Below, one piece after another: positions 7,771 to 16,301 of a DNA stretch of 39,103 nt. Position 1 is the first letter of the stretch; each line of letters begins with the position of its first letter. The DNA comes from a virus. Where the stretch lies: IMG/VR virus record IMGVR_UViG_3300035698_030246, positions 1-39,103 of that record; one strand, written 5' to 3'. The translations under genes were made by a program, and so were the position numbers. The notes beneath the pieces were generated by a model, which saw only the letters and a list, made by a program, of their open reading frames with translations, searched no databases and was not told the origin of the DNA.

Positions 7771-8306
7771 TGATTTTTCCAATTAAAAGTATTTCTAGTA
7801 TTGCTACATTTCTTTATGGATATAAAAGTAATGTTAAAAATTGTTGTAAAAAATCAACAAGTCTAAGAGGTATTGAATTTATTAAAAGACTTGAAGGTTT
7901 TTCTTCTTTATCTTATAAATGTTCTGCTAATGTATGGACTATTGGATATGGTCATACATTAAATGTAAAAGAAGGTGATAAAATATCTATGTCAGAAGGA
8001 TATGTATATTTAGTAAGTGATCTTAAGAGATTTGAAAATGTTGTAAATAGTGGTATTAAAGTATTTATAAATCAGTTTGAAATGGATGCTTTGGTATCAA
8101 TAGCTTATAATATTGGCGGATTAGCATTTCTATCATCTACATTTTTACGAAGAATTAATAAGAAAGAATCAATTGAAAAAATAATTGAATCTATAAAAAT
8201 GTGGTGTAAAATATCTAATAAAAATGGAAAGAAAGTTTTTAGTCCTGGGTTAAAAAGGCGAAGAGATTTAGAATGTGTTCTTTATGAGAAAGGTAAGTAT
8301 GAATGA
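7770..8306 (+). CDS. GH24 lysozyme/endolysin of the Glu-Cys-Thr type
   Basis: Starting at the ATG that overlaps the protease stop by one base, the protein has 178 residues. FIKRLEGF...WTIGYGHT is typical of T4-lysozyme family endolysins that cut peptidoglycan glycan strands. The catalytic spacing Glu-8-Asp/Cys-5-Thr is met exactly by Glu42, Cys51 and Thr57, so Cys replaces the T4 Asp20. Residues 2-18 (IFPIKSISSIATFLYGY) form a short, weakly hydrophobic N-terminal stretch followed by Cys25-Cys26. This could be a signal-anchor-release segment with a thiol cage, as known for phage P1 Lyz. The lysine at residue 6 makes this uncertain. It could alternatively be cytoplasmic and need a holin. Confidence 0.88.
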   Translation: MIFPIKSISSIATFLYGYKSNVKNCCKKSTSLRGIEFIKRLEGFSSLSYKCSANVWTIGYGHTLNVKEGDKISMSEGYVYLVSDLKRFENVVNSGIKVFINQFEMDALVSIAYNIGGLAFLSSTFLRRINKKESIEKIIESIKMWCKISNKNGKKVFSPGLKRRRDLECVLYEKGKYE

Positions 8307-9028
8307 AAAAAGTAACTATAGTTACTCCCACAACTGGAGATATAAAAGCTATCAAGTGTTTTGAGTCTGTGCAAAATCAAACTTGTGCAGATGAAATTAT
8401 TCACTTGATTGTTATTGATGGTGTGGATCGGATTAATGATCATCAATGGAATGGAGAGCATTGTATTTCTGAAATTGGTGATGATAATGTTGAAATTCAT
8501 CAACTTTATCTTCCTTGGGCTACTGGTAAAAATAACTTTAATGGTCATAGAATTTATGGAGCAACATCATTCTTAATTGAAACGCCTTATGTTGCTTGGC
8601 TTGATGAAGATAATTGGTATGATGAAGATCATATTGAAAGTCTTTTAAGACCAATTGAAAAAGATAATTTTGATTGGGGGTTTAGTTTAAGAAAAATTGT
8701 TTCTGAAGATGGTGAATATATATGTGATGATAAATGTGAAAGTTTAGGACCAAAACAAAATTGTCTTGGTGGTAATGATAGACTTATAGATGCTAGTTCT
8801 TTTCTTTTAAAATCTTCTATTGCATGGATGATTTCTCCATTATGGTATAGACAAGCAAGAGCTTTTAACACTATTCCAGCTGATAGATCAATTACTAAAC
8901 ATCTTTTAGAAAACTTTACTAAATTTTATGGAAGTGGAAAACATTCTCTTAATTATAGAGTTGGAAATAGAATTGATTCGGTTCAAGCACAATTTTTTAT
9001 AGATGGGAATAAGAAATATGGTTATTGA
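8303..9028 (+). CDS. glycosyltransferase, family 2-like
   Basis: This 241-residue protein begins VTIVTPTTGD and has FESVQNQTCADEI, the usual GT2 N-terminal pattern. A metal-binding D-E-D lies at residues 101-103 in VAWLDEDNWYDEDH. GT2 enzymes transfer sugars from nucleotide sugars; the acceptor here is unknown. The ATG overlaps the lysozyme stop (ATGA) and the 3' end overlaps the next gene by 11 bases, so these three are translated as one operon. It may act with the following GT-B-like protein and the GDP-fucose synthase at 28.2 kb on a phage glycan. Confidence 0.8.
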   Translation: MKKVTIVTPTTGDIKAIKCFESVQNQTCADEIIHLIVIDGVDRINDHQWNGEHCISEIGDDNVEIHQLYLPWATGKNNFNGHRIYGATSFLIETPYVAWLDEDNWYDEDHIESLLRPIEKDNFDWGFSLRKIVSEDGEYICDDKCESLGPKQNCLGGNDRLIDASSFLLKSSIAWMISPLWYRQARAFNTIPADRSITKHLLENFTKFYGSGKHSLNYRVGNRIDSVQAQFFIDGNKKYGY

Positions 9029-9779
9029 AAAACCACTTTATATATATCATCATCTTGGTTTAGGAGATCATATTGTTTGTAATGGTATTGTTCGAGAATA
9101 TTGCAAACATAAAAGATATACTAAAATATATGTTTTTTGTAAAAAAGAAAATTTATTGAATGTGAAGTTTATGTATCGTGATGATCCAAAAATTGAGGTG
9201 ATATATATTGGTGATGATCAAGCTATAGACAAATCAATTAAATATCTTTATAGTAAAAATATTGATATATTACGACTTGGAGCTTTTCGAGATGATTGGT
9301 TTATATATGATGATAATCAAAGTTGGGATCAAGCTTTTTATAGACAAGCAAAAGTTTCATTTGATTGTAGATGGAAGAATTTTAAGTATGAATCATCTAT
9401 AGAAGAGGAAAATAATTTTTTTAATCAATATCTTAAAGGAAAGGGAGAGTACATTTTCTTACATGATGATCCAAAAAATGGATATGTTATCAATAATCTT
9501 AATTCAGATTTATTTATATTTAGACCAGATAAAAAAATAATAAACAACATTTTTAATTATGCAAAAATTATTAAAAAAGCTAAAGAGATTCATTGTATTG
9601 ATAGCTCATTTATGCATTTGATTGAATCAATATGTATTCCAGATTTTCAACAAACTTTATATTATCATCATTATGCTAGAGAATCAAATGAAAAAGAAAA
9701 TGGTAATGGATATCATAAATTGAAATTACCGTGGAATATTATTAAAAAAAAGATTGACATTTCTGTTGAATCAAGGTAA
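9018..9779 (+). CDS. probable GT-B-type glycosyltransferase (heptosyltransferase-like)
   Basis: This 253-residue protein has YHHLGLGDHIVCNGIVREYC near the start and HCIDSSFMHLIES near residue 200. Both motifs resemble the N-terminal GLGD and the C-terminal nucleotide-sugar-binding segment of GT9-like enzymes. The DxD motif of GT-A enzymes is absent, as expected for GT-B. The ATG at 9018 is preferred over upstream in-frame codons because it starts right at the conserved region. It overlaps the upstream glycosyltransferase, which suggests the two act together. Substrate and acceptor are unknown. Confidence 0.6.
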   Translation: MVIEKPLYIYHHLGLGDHIVCNGIVREYCKHKRYTKIYVFCKKENLLNVKFMYRDDPKIEVIYIGDDQAIDKSIKYLYSKNIDILRLGAFRDDWFIYDDNQSWDQAFYRQAKVSFDCRWKNFKYESSIEEENNFFNQYLKGKGEYIFLHDDPKNGYVINNLNSDLFIFRPDKKIINNIFNYAKIIKKAKEIHCIDSSFMHLIESICIPDFQQTLYYHHYARESNEKENGNGYHKLKLPWNIIKKKIDISVESR

Positions 9780-9782
9780 AAT
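9754..9782 (+). promoter_or_regulatory. sigma70-type promoter before the small unknown and DNA polymerase
   Basis: TTGACA (9754-9759), a 17-bp spacer and TAAAAT (9777-9782) lie in the last codons and just past the stop of the preceding glycosyltransferase gene. Transcription would start just before the AAGGAG ribosome site of the next gene, so this promoter likely serves the 9.8-16 kb replication block. Confidence 0.6.
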
Positions 9783-9817
9783 ATAATCTAATTTAAATGG
9801 AAAAGGAGTAAATGAAT

Positions 9818-10186
9818 ATGCTAGAAGAAAAAGAATTGGTAATTGTAAAAATGACAAGTGGGGAATCAATTTGTGGAGAACGATCAAGGGATGCTAATGA
9901 TAAAGATTCGTTTTGGATGAAAAATCCAATTATAGTTGATATGGCCCCAACTGGAAATCAAAATAATCCGTTTCAAGTAGTTGTAGCTCCTTATGCTATG
10001 TTTATTGAAGATTTAATAATTAAGGTAAAATATTCTTCTGTTGTTTGGCAAGGTGTTCCAGATAAACAAGTTGTTGAAATTCATTCCAAGATGTTCTCGA
10101 AAATTATTCAACCATCACCACTTATTACTTCAAAGGAAGCAGCCATGCATGACTGCAATATAGTTAAAATTAATCCTAAGGGGTAG
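9818..10186 (+). CDS. conserved small protein, possibly LSm/SH3-like barrel
   Basis: This protein of 122 residues begins with VIVKMTSGESICGE and continues with FWMKNPIIVDMAP and QVVVAPYAMFIED. The sequence looks like short beta strands with a conserved SGE turn, reminiscent of small phage proteins predicted to have an LSm-like fold. I cannot assign a function. The ATG at 9818 lies 9 nt after AAGGAG; another at 9812 is closer (3 nt). It ends 3 nt before the DNA polymerase gene and shares its promoter, so a replication-linked role is possible. Confidence 0.55.
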   Translation: MLEEKELVIVKMTSGESICGERSRDANDKDSFWMKNPIIVDMAPTGNQNNPFQVVVAPYAMFIEDLIIKVKYSSVVWQGVPDKQVVEIHSKMFSKIIQPSPLITSKEAAMHDCNIVKINPKG

Positions 10187-10189
10187 ATA

Positions 10190-12715
10190 ATGAATTTCTA
10201 TAAAATTATTGAACAATGTGGAGATCATCTTCTTTGTAAGACTGTCCAAGGTGGTCTCCATAAATCTTATCGTCAAACATATTATCCCACAATGTATATT
10301 CATTCAAAGAAGAATAAACCGAGTGAATATAAAAATATTGATGGGAAAGTTGTTCATAGTATTAATCCTGGAACCATAAGAGAAACATGGGAATTTATTA
10401 AAGAATATCAATATGTTGCTAAGATGTATGGTTATTCTAAATTTATTTATCCTTTTATCAATGAAGAATGGGATGAAGAAAATCTTCAATATGATTTATC
10501 AATGATTAAAATTGGTGCTATTGATATTGAATGTGAATCAAGTGAAGGATTTCCCCATCCAGATACAGCATTAGAAAAGATTAATGCTATTACAATTAAA
10601 GATCTTAATACAAAAGAATTTCTTGTTTTCGGATTAAAAGGAATTAATAGTGAAATAACCGATAGACCTAATTTAACATATTTTGAATGTTCAAGTGAAT
10701 TAGATCTTTTAGAAACTTTTATTATTGAATGGAGTAAAAAAGATTTTGACATTATTAGTGGATGGAATATTCAAACATTTGATATACCATATATTGTTAA
10801 TCGGATTGAAAAAGTATTAGGTAATAATGAATCAAAGCGATTGTCATGTTGGAATATTGTTAAAAAGGGTACTCGAATCATGTTTGGTAAAGAACATGTT
10901 ACTTATAAGATATTTGGAATGGCTATTCTTGATTATCTTAATCTTTATAGAAAATATACTTACAAAAATTATGAATCATATCGTCTTGATTATATTGCCT
11001 CTATTGAACTTGGTGAGAAGAAGTTAGATTATACAGAATATAAGAATTTTCAAGAATTATATACAAAAAATTATAGTAAATTTATTGAATATAATATTAA
11101 AGATGTTGATTTAATTGATAAAATTAATGAAAAGATGAAGTTAATTGATCTTGTTATAGGAATGGCATATTTAACTAAATCTAATTATGAAGATGTAATG
11201 AGTACAACAAGAATTTGGGATAATTATATTTTTAAGAAATTGCATGAACGAAAAATAGTGATTCCTCATATCTCATACTCATCATCAAAATCTGAAATGT
11301 TTAAGGGTGCTTATGTTAAAGAAGTTATTCCTGGAAAACATAAATGGGTTGTAACATTTGATCTTAATTCTCTTTATCCTTCTATTTTTAGAACATTGAA
11401 CATGAGTATGGAAACAATTGAAAAAAACATAGATCAAATTCATTATTCAATGGAAGATATGTTAAATGGAAAAATAGATACTGAGTTTTTTAAGAGCAGG
11501 GGTTTATCGTTTGCTGCTAATGGATATTGTTTTAGAAATGATATTGATGGATTTATTCCATCAATAATGAGAGAAAATTATGATAAACGAATTGAATTTA
11601 AAAATAGAAAAATTGAGATAGAGAAAATTCTTTCAAAAGAACCAGATAATGAATCATTGCAAAGGGAAATGGTGCAATGTGAAATTAATCAAATGGCATT
11701 TAAAATTCTTCTTAATAGTTATTATGGTGCTATGGGGAATCAATATTTTAGATACTATGATTTAAGAATTGCAGAAGGAATTACTGTAACTGGTCAACTT
11801 ATTATTAGGTGGATAGATAATGATGTTAATCAATATCTTAATCAAATATGTAAGACAAGTAATATTGATTATGTTATTGCTGGTGATACAGATTCAATTT
11901 TTGTTTCTCTTGATAAGCTTGTTGAACTTAGTTTTGATGGAAAATCTCCTTCTAATTCAAATATAGCTGATTTTTTAGATAAAATATCATCTGGTCCTTT
12001 AGAGAAAATTATATATGATTCTATAGAAAAACTTCTTAATATATTAAATGCAAAAAATCATATTCTTGAAATGAAGCGGGAAAAAATATGTGATGTAATG
12101 ATATCAACAGCAAAAAAACGATACATAATGAATGTAATAGATAATGAAGGAGTTAGATATAAAGAACCTAAAATAAAAATTACTGGTCTTGAAGCTGTTA
12201 AATCATCTACACCAGATATTTGTAGAAGTAAAATTAAAAGTGCAATTTCAATTATGTTAAATGGTACAGAAGATGAACTTATAGATTATGTATCAAATTT
12301 CAAAGAGGAATTTAAAACATTATCACCAGATAAAATAGCTTCTCCAAGAGGAATTAATGGAGTTAAAAAATATGCTGATAAAATTAAAATTTTTTCAAAA
12401 GGAACTCCTATTCATGTAAGAGGATCGTTACTTTATAATAATTTATTAAAGAAACTTAAACTTACTAAAAAGTATGATTTAATTTATGAAGGTGATAAAA
12501 TACGATTTATTTTGTTAAATACACCAAATCCAATTGATCAAAATGTAATATCATTTCCAAATGATATTTTACCAGAAGAAATGGGGCTTCATAAGTATAT
12601 AGATTATGATGAACAATTTCAAAAGACTTTTATCTCTCCAATTGAAATAATAACTTCAACATTTGGATGGAACACTAAAGAAGTTGCATCACTAGCTTCT
12701 TTTTTAGAAGAATGA
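10190..12715 (+). CDS. 43: family B DNA polymerase with 3'-5' exonuclease (gp43-like)
   Basis: This 841-residue replicative polymerase is slightly shorter than T4 gp43 (898). Exo I is IDIECE (Asp112, Glu114), Exo II is GWNIQTFD (Asp198) and Exo III is in YNIKDVDLID. Polymerase motif A is TFDLNSLYPS (Asp391), motif B is KILLNSYYGAMGN and motif C is GDTDSIF (Asp566, Asp568). All catalytic residues are present and there is no intein. The C-terminus ends with a short hydrophobic and acidic tail, ASLASFLEE, consistent with a sliding-clamp-binding peptide. The gene lies upstream of uvsX as part of the replication block. Confidence 0.96.
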   Translation: MNFYKIIEQCGDHLLCKTVQGGLHKSYRQTYYPTMYIHSKKNKPSEYKNIDGKVVHSINPGTIRETWEFIKEYQYVAKMYGYSKFIYPFINEEWDEENLQYDLSMIKIGAIDIECESSEGFPHPDTALEKINAITIKDLNTKEFLVFGLKGINSEITDRPNLTYFECSSELDLLETFIIEWSKKDFDIISGWNIQTFDIPYIVNRIEKVLGNNESKRLSCWNIVKKGTRIMFGKEHVTYKIFGMAILDYLNLYRKYTYKNYESYRLDYIASIELGEKKLDYTEYKNFQELYTKNYSKFIEYNIKDVDLIDKINEKMKLIDLVIGMAYLTKSNYEDVMSTTRIWDNYIFKKLHERKIVIPHISYSSSKSEMFKGAYVKEVIPGKHKWVVTFDLNSLYPSIFRTLNMSMETIEKNIDQIHYSMEDMLNGKIDTEFFKSRGLSFAANGYCFRNDIDGFIPSIMRENYDKRIEFKNRKIEIEKILSKEPDNESLQREMVQCEINQMAFKILLNSYYGAMGNQYFRYYDLRIAEGITVTGQLIIRWIDNDVNQYLNQICKTSNIDYVIAGDTDSIFVSLDKLVELSFDGKSPSNSNIADFLDKISSGPLEKIIYDSIEKLLNILNAKNHILEMKREKICDVMISTAKKRYIMNVIDNEGVRYKEPKIKITGLEAVKSSTPDICRSKIKSAISIMLNGTEDELIDYVSNFKEEFKTLSPDKIASPRGINGVKKYADKIKIFSKGTPIHVRGSLLYNNLLKKLKLTKKYDLIYEGDKIRFILLNTPNPIDQNVISFPNDILPEEMGLHKYIDYDEQFQKTFISPIEIITSTFGWNTKEVASLASFLEE

Positions 12716-12752
12716 AAATGATTGAAAAATTAATATAGAGAAAGGATAATAT

Positions 12753-13808
12753 ATGAGTAAAAGTAAATATCTAGGTGAAATGGTTGATTTACTTAATAAT
12801 GAATATGCAACTATAGCTGTAGAGGGAAAAGGTCCTGGAGATGTTAATGGATTTATTTCAACTGGTTCTTATACATTAAATGCTTTAATTTCGAGTGATA
12901 TATATAAAGGAGTATCTGAAGGTAAGATTATAGGATTAGGTGGTGAAGAATCTGTTGGTAAAACATTTATAGTAATTGAAATGATGAAACAATTTTTATT
13001 ACTCAATAAAGATTCAGTTATTTTCTTTTTTGAATCTGAGTCAGCTATTTCTAAAAATATGCTTGAAGATCGAGGAATTGATACGGAACGAGTTGCTATT
13101 ATTCCAGTTATTACTGTAGAAAAGTTTAGAACACAAGTAATTAATGTGATTGATAATTATATTAATCAATCTGAAAAAGAACGAAAAAAGGTAATGATAG
13201 TTCTTGATTCACTTGGCATGTTATCAACAGAAAAAGAAATTGCTGATACAGCAGCTGGATTAAATACAAAAGATATGACAAGAACTCAATTAATTAAAGG
13301 TGTTTTTAGAATTATTACACTTAAGCTTGGAAAAACAAATATTCCGATGTTAATTACTAATCATACATATCAAAGTATGGGATTATTTTCTATAAAAATT
13401 CTTTCAGGTGGTTCAGGACTTAAATATTCAGCTTCAACTATTATTCTTCTTAGTAAAAAGAAAGATAAAAGTGGGAAAGATGTAGTTGGTAATTATATTA
13501 AATGCAATTTACAAAAGTCTAGATTATCTAAACAAGATACATCAGTTGATATTTATTTGTCTTATAAGAATGGATTAAATCCTTATTATGGTTTAATAGA
13601 TATAGCACTTGAAGGTGGATTAATTTCTAAAAATTCAACAAAAATAAAGTGGTTTGATGGAAATTCATATTTTACAAAACATATTTATAAAAATGCTAAA
13701 AAGTTTTTTACTGATGAAGTTCTTAAAAAGATTAATGAATCTGTTAAGATTCAGTTTTCTTATGGTAGTGCATTAAATTTAGAAGATGATATTGAGGAAA
13801 AGGTATGA
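12753..13808 (+). CDS. uvsX: UvsX RecA-like recombinase
   Basis: This 351-residue RecA-fold ATPase has Walker A GGEESVGKT (residues 63-71) and a Walker B-type segment VMIVLDSLG about 80 residues later, followed by a THxxQ-like segment LITNHTYQSM. The overall length and its position between gp43 and gp41 fit T4 UvsX, which drives strand invasion for recombination-dependent replication. AAAGGA precedes the ATG. The stop codon overlaps the ATG of a disrupted methyltransferase gene by four bases (ATGA). Confidence 0.9.
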   Translation: MSKSKYLGEMVDLLNNEYATIAVEGKGPGDVNGFISTGSYTLNALISSDIYKGVSEGKIIGLGGEESVGKTFIVIEMMKQFLLLNKDSVIFFFESESAISKNMLEDRGIDTERVAIIPVITVEKFRTQVINVIDNYINQSEKERKKVMIVLDSLGMLSTEKEIADTAAGLNTKDMTRTQLIKGVFRIITLKLGKTNIPMLITNHTYQSMGLFSIKILSGGSGLKYSASTIILLSKKKDKSGKDVVGNYIKCNLQKSRLSKQDTSVDIYLSYKNGLNPYYGLIDIALEGGLISKNSTKIKWFDGNSYFTKHIYKNAKKFFTDEVLKKINESVKIQFSYGSALNLEDDIEEKV

Positions 13809-14347
13809 TTAATTTTTATCAAAGTAAAAAGATTGGGCAATTAAATCCAGATGAAAGAGAATTTCTTTATACTGTAGTTATCCAAACAAAACCTAAAGTA
13901 TCATTTGAAGTTGGTACATGAAAAGGTGGTGGATCAACATATTATATTTCTAGTGCATTAAAAGAAAATAGTAAATTATATACATGTGAGATTAATAAAT
14001 CATTTTTTGATCAAGCTATTAAATTTTATGATGAGAAATATCCAATTCTTAAGAAAAAGATTAATTTTAATTTTGGATCTTCTCTTGACGTTTTTCCAAA
14101 ACATTTAGAAAATGTAGGTGTAGTTAACCTTGTTCTATTAGATGGTGCTGAAAATTCAGATAATACTTATAAAGAATTTTTAATGTTTCATCCTTATTTA
14201 CGAAAAGAATCAATTGTATTATGTCATGATTGGTGTAAAGGTTCTGTAAAAGCTGAAAGAATGAAAGAATTTCTTGAAGATAATATTAAATATAGATTGA
14301 AGTTGATTAAGATAGTGAATACGCTAGCAATGTTACAAATTTATTAG
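13805..14347 (+). pseudogene. class I SAM methyltransferase-like gene interrupted by an in-frame TGA
   Basis: From the ATG overlapping the uvsX stop, one frame runs to TAG at 14347 with a single interruption, TGA at 13918-13920. Across the stop the translation reads FEVGT-stop-KGGGST, which fits the SAM-binding motif I (E-x-G-T-x-x-G-G-S) of Methyltransf_24-type enzymes, where Trp is common at the stop position. Downstream, LYTCEIN, NFGSSLDVFP, LVLLDGAENS and IVLCHDWCKG are all well preserved. TGG to TGA is one transition, so the lesion is recent, a sequencing error, or a read-through site. The neighbouring stub is also a methyltransferase remnant. The genome otherwise uses TGA as a normal stop. 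Confidence 0.7.
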
Positions 14348-14359
14348 AGGAAGAATAAA

Positions 14360-14461
14360 TTGATACCATTTCCAAATAAAAAATATCATCTTATTTATGT
14401 GGATCCACATTGGACTTATAAAGATAAAGTAAAAGTGGGAAAATCGGTAAATTACCAATAG
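14360..14461 (+). pseudogene. truncated MT-A70-like adenine methyltransferase stub
   Basis: A 33-codon reading frame (TTG start after GAGGAAG) reads KYHLIYVDPHWTYKDK...GKSVNYQ and then TAG. This closely resembles the N-terminal motif IV region of MT-A70 family N6-adenine methyltransferases, where the motif is DPPW; here it is DPHW. Full-length relatives are 180 residues or more, so almost the whole enzyme is missing and the catalytic motif is altered. It is most simply a deletion remnant lying between uvsX and gp41. Confidence 0.6.
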
Positions 14462-14482
14462 AATAATGAATGGAGAATTGAT

Positions 14483-16291
14483 TTGGATTATTCAGATATT
14501 GAATTTATAATCATTAAAAATTTAATGATTAATGAAACATATACAAGAAAAGTTTTACCATATTTAAAATCAGAATATTTTTCTGAACAATCAGTTAAGA
14601 CTTTATTTAATGAATCTAGGTTATTTATTGAGAAATATAATGATCTTCCTACAGAACAAACTTTGAAAATTGCTATTTCTCAAATTAATGATATTAATGA
14701 TTCTGAATTTAATAATTTAAGTCAAATGGTTAATAATATTTCTGAGAATGTTGAAATAACTCAAACACAAGAATGGTTATTAGATGAAACTGAAAAGTTT
14801 TGTAAAGAAAAAGCTATCTATAATGCTATAATGAGCTCAGTTAATATTATTAGCGATGAAAAAAAATCAGATCAAACTAAAGAAGAAATTCCTGGACTTC
14901 TTTCTGATGCTCTTTCAGTGTCATTTGACAGTCATGTTGGTCACGATTTTATTGAAGATGCTCAGGATAGATTTGATTTTTATCATAAAAAAGAATCAAA
15001 AGTTCAATTTGATCTTGATCTTCTGAATAAGATAACTAATGGTGGACTTCCAAAAAAAAGTTTGAGTGTAATAATGGGTGGAACTGGTACTGGTAAAACA
15101 ATTTTTCTATGTCATTTTGCAGCTGCAGCTATGATGATGGGAAAGAATGTTCTTTATATTACTCTTGAAATGAGTGAAGAAAAAATTGCTGAAAGAATAG
15201 ATGCTAATCTTTTGGGAGTAAAGATAACAGATATTACGGATCTTACTAAACCATATTTTGAAAATCGGATTAACAAATTGAAAGAAAAAACAACTGGTAA
15301 ATTGATAATTAAAGAATATCCTACAGCTGCAGCTCATGTAGGACATTTTAGACATCTTGCAAGAGAGCTTAAAATTAAGAAGGATTTTATTCCAGACATT
15401 ATTTACATTGATTATATTAATCTTTGTCGATCATCAAGATTCAAAGGAGATTCTTCAGCGAATTCATATATGTTAATTAAGTCAATAGCTGAAGAATTAA
15501 GAGGATTTAGTATAGAAGAAGCTGTTCCAATTGTTACTGCAACTCAAGTTAATCGTTGTTTGACATTGGATACTGCAGTCATTAAATGTGGAAAGAAGAA
15601 TGAATCTGTTCTAATCACAGAATTATCTATTGGGGATGAAGTATTAGGTAATGATGGTGGGAATACAGTTAAGAAGATATGGTATAATAAGTCTGATGTT
15701 TATGAGATTGAAACCAAAAGTGGACGAAAAATTCGATGTAGTGGTAATCACATGTTCCCAATCGGAGATCATTTAAAAACAATAGATGATGGAATGAAAT
15801 CTGGAGATTTTCTTTCTGTTTTTGATGACCTGATTGAAGATGAAATAGTATCAATCAAAGGAATTGGTGTCATGGACACAATAGATATTGAGTTGGATGG
15901 GAATAACTTATTTTACGCAAATGGAATACTTACACACAATTCTGGATTTGGTGATTCTGATGTTGATTTAACACACACTTCTGAATCATTTTCATTACCA
16001 GCAACATCTGATTTATTTTTAGCTATTATTACTAATGAAATTTTAGAGCAACATAATCAAATAAAAGTTAAACAGCTTAAAAATCGATATAATGATTTGA
16101 ATTTTCATAGAGAAATTTTATTAGGGATTGATAGGAGTACAATGAAAATATATGATGTTCCTCAATCATCCCTTGGATCATCTGGAAATGCAACAAATCA
16201 ATCTATAATTAAAGATAATAGAAAGATAAATAGTAAGTCACATGAAAAACATGAAGAAAAAATTAATAGATTAAGAACTCTTATACAATAA
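14483..16291 (+). CDS. 41: replicative DNA helicase (gp41/DnaB-like) carrying a mini-intein
   Basis: The precursor has 602 residues. The N-terminal domain resembles T4 gp41 (for example VSFDSHVGHDF near residue 150). The ATPase core has Walker A GGTGTGKT (199-206), Walker B in IIYIDYINL (about 305-313) and the ATQVNR motif that ends at the intein. Removing residues 359-486 leaves a 474-residue helicase, close to T4 gp41 (475). The hexamer unwinds the lagging-strand template and works with the primase encoded at 23.4 kb. Translation starts at TTG 14483, with TGGAGA 6 nt upstream; no suitable ATG exists. Helicase activity would require protein splicing. Confidence 0.93.
   Translation: MDYSDIEFIIIKNLMINETYTRKVLPYLKSEYFSEQSVKTLFNESRLFIEKYNDLPTEQTLKIAISQINDINDSEFNNLSQMVNNISENVEITQTQEWLLDETEKFCKEKAIYNAIMSSVNIISDEKKSDQTKEEIPGLLSDALSVSFDSHVGHDFIEDAQDRFDFYHKKESKVQFDLDLLNKITNGGLPKKSLSVIMGGTGTGKTIFLCHFAAAAMMMGKNVLYITLEMSEEKIAERIDANLLGVKITDITDLTKPYFENRINKLKEKTTGKLIIKEYPTAAAHVGHFRHLARELKIKKDFIPDIIYIDYINLCRSSRFKGDSSANSYMLIKSIAEELRGFSIEEAVPIVTATQVNRCLTLDTAVIKCGKKNESVLITELSIGDEVLGNDGGNTVKKIWYNKSDVYEIETKSGRKIRCSGNHMFPIGDHLKTIDDGMKSGDFLSVFDDLIEDEIVSIKGIGVMDTIDIELDGNNLFYANGILTHNSGFGDSDVDLTHTSESFSLPATSDLFLAIITNEILEQHNQIKVKQLKNRYNDLNFHREILLGIDRSTMKIYDVPQSSLGSSGNATNQSIIKDNRKINSKSHEKHEEKINRLRTLIQ
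15557..15940 (+). other. mini-intein in gp41 helicase (128 aa)
   Basis: The insertion follows TQVNR. It begins with Cys1 (CLTLDTAVIK), has a block B-like GNHMFPIG around residues 63-70 and an F block in VMDTIDIELDGNNLFYANG. It ends with the HN dipeptide before Ser+1 of the C-extein. Its length leaves no room for a homing endonuclease; no LAGLIDADG or HNH motif is seen. On removal the flanks join as TQVNR-SGFGD, aligning with the corresponding gp41 region. Block B lacks the usual TxxH threonine (S-G-N-H), a mild departure. Confidence 0.9.
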
Positions 16292-16301
16292 GGTTTAAAA
16301 T

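Noticed and set aside
13918-13920. Genome-wide reassignment of TGA to Trp
   Set aside because: Several genes end correctly at TGA at the length of known homologues (gp45 at 228 residues, uvsX with ATGA overlap), and Trp is written TGG throughout. Only one gene has an internal TGA.
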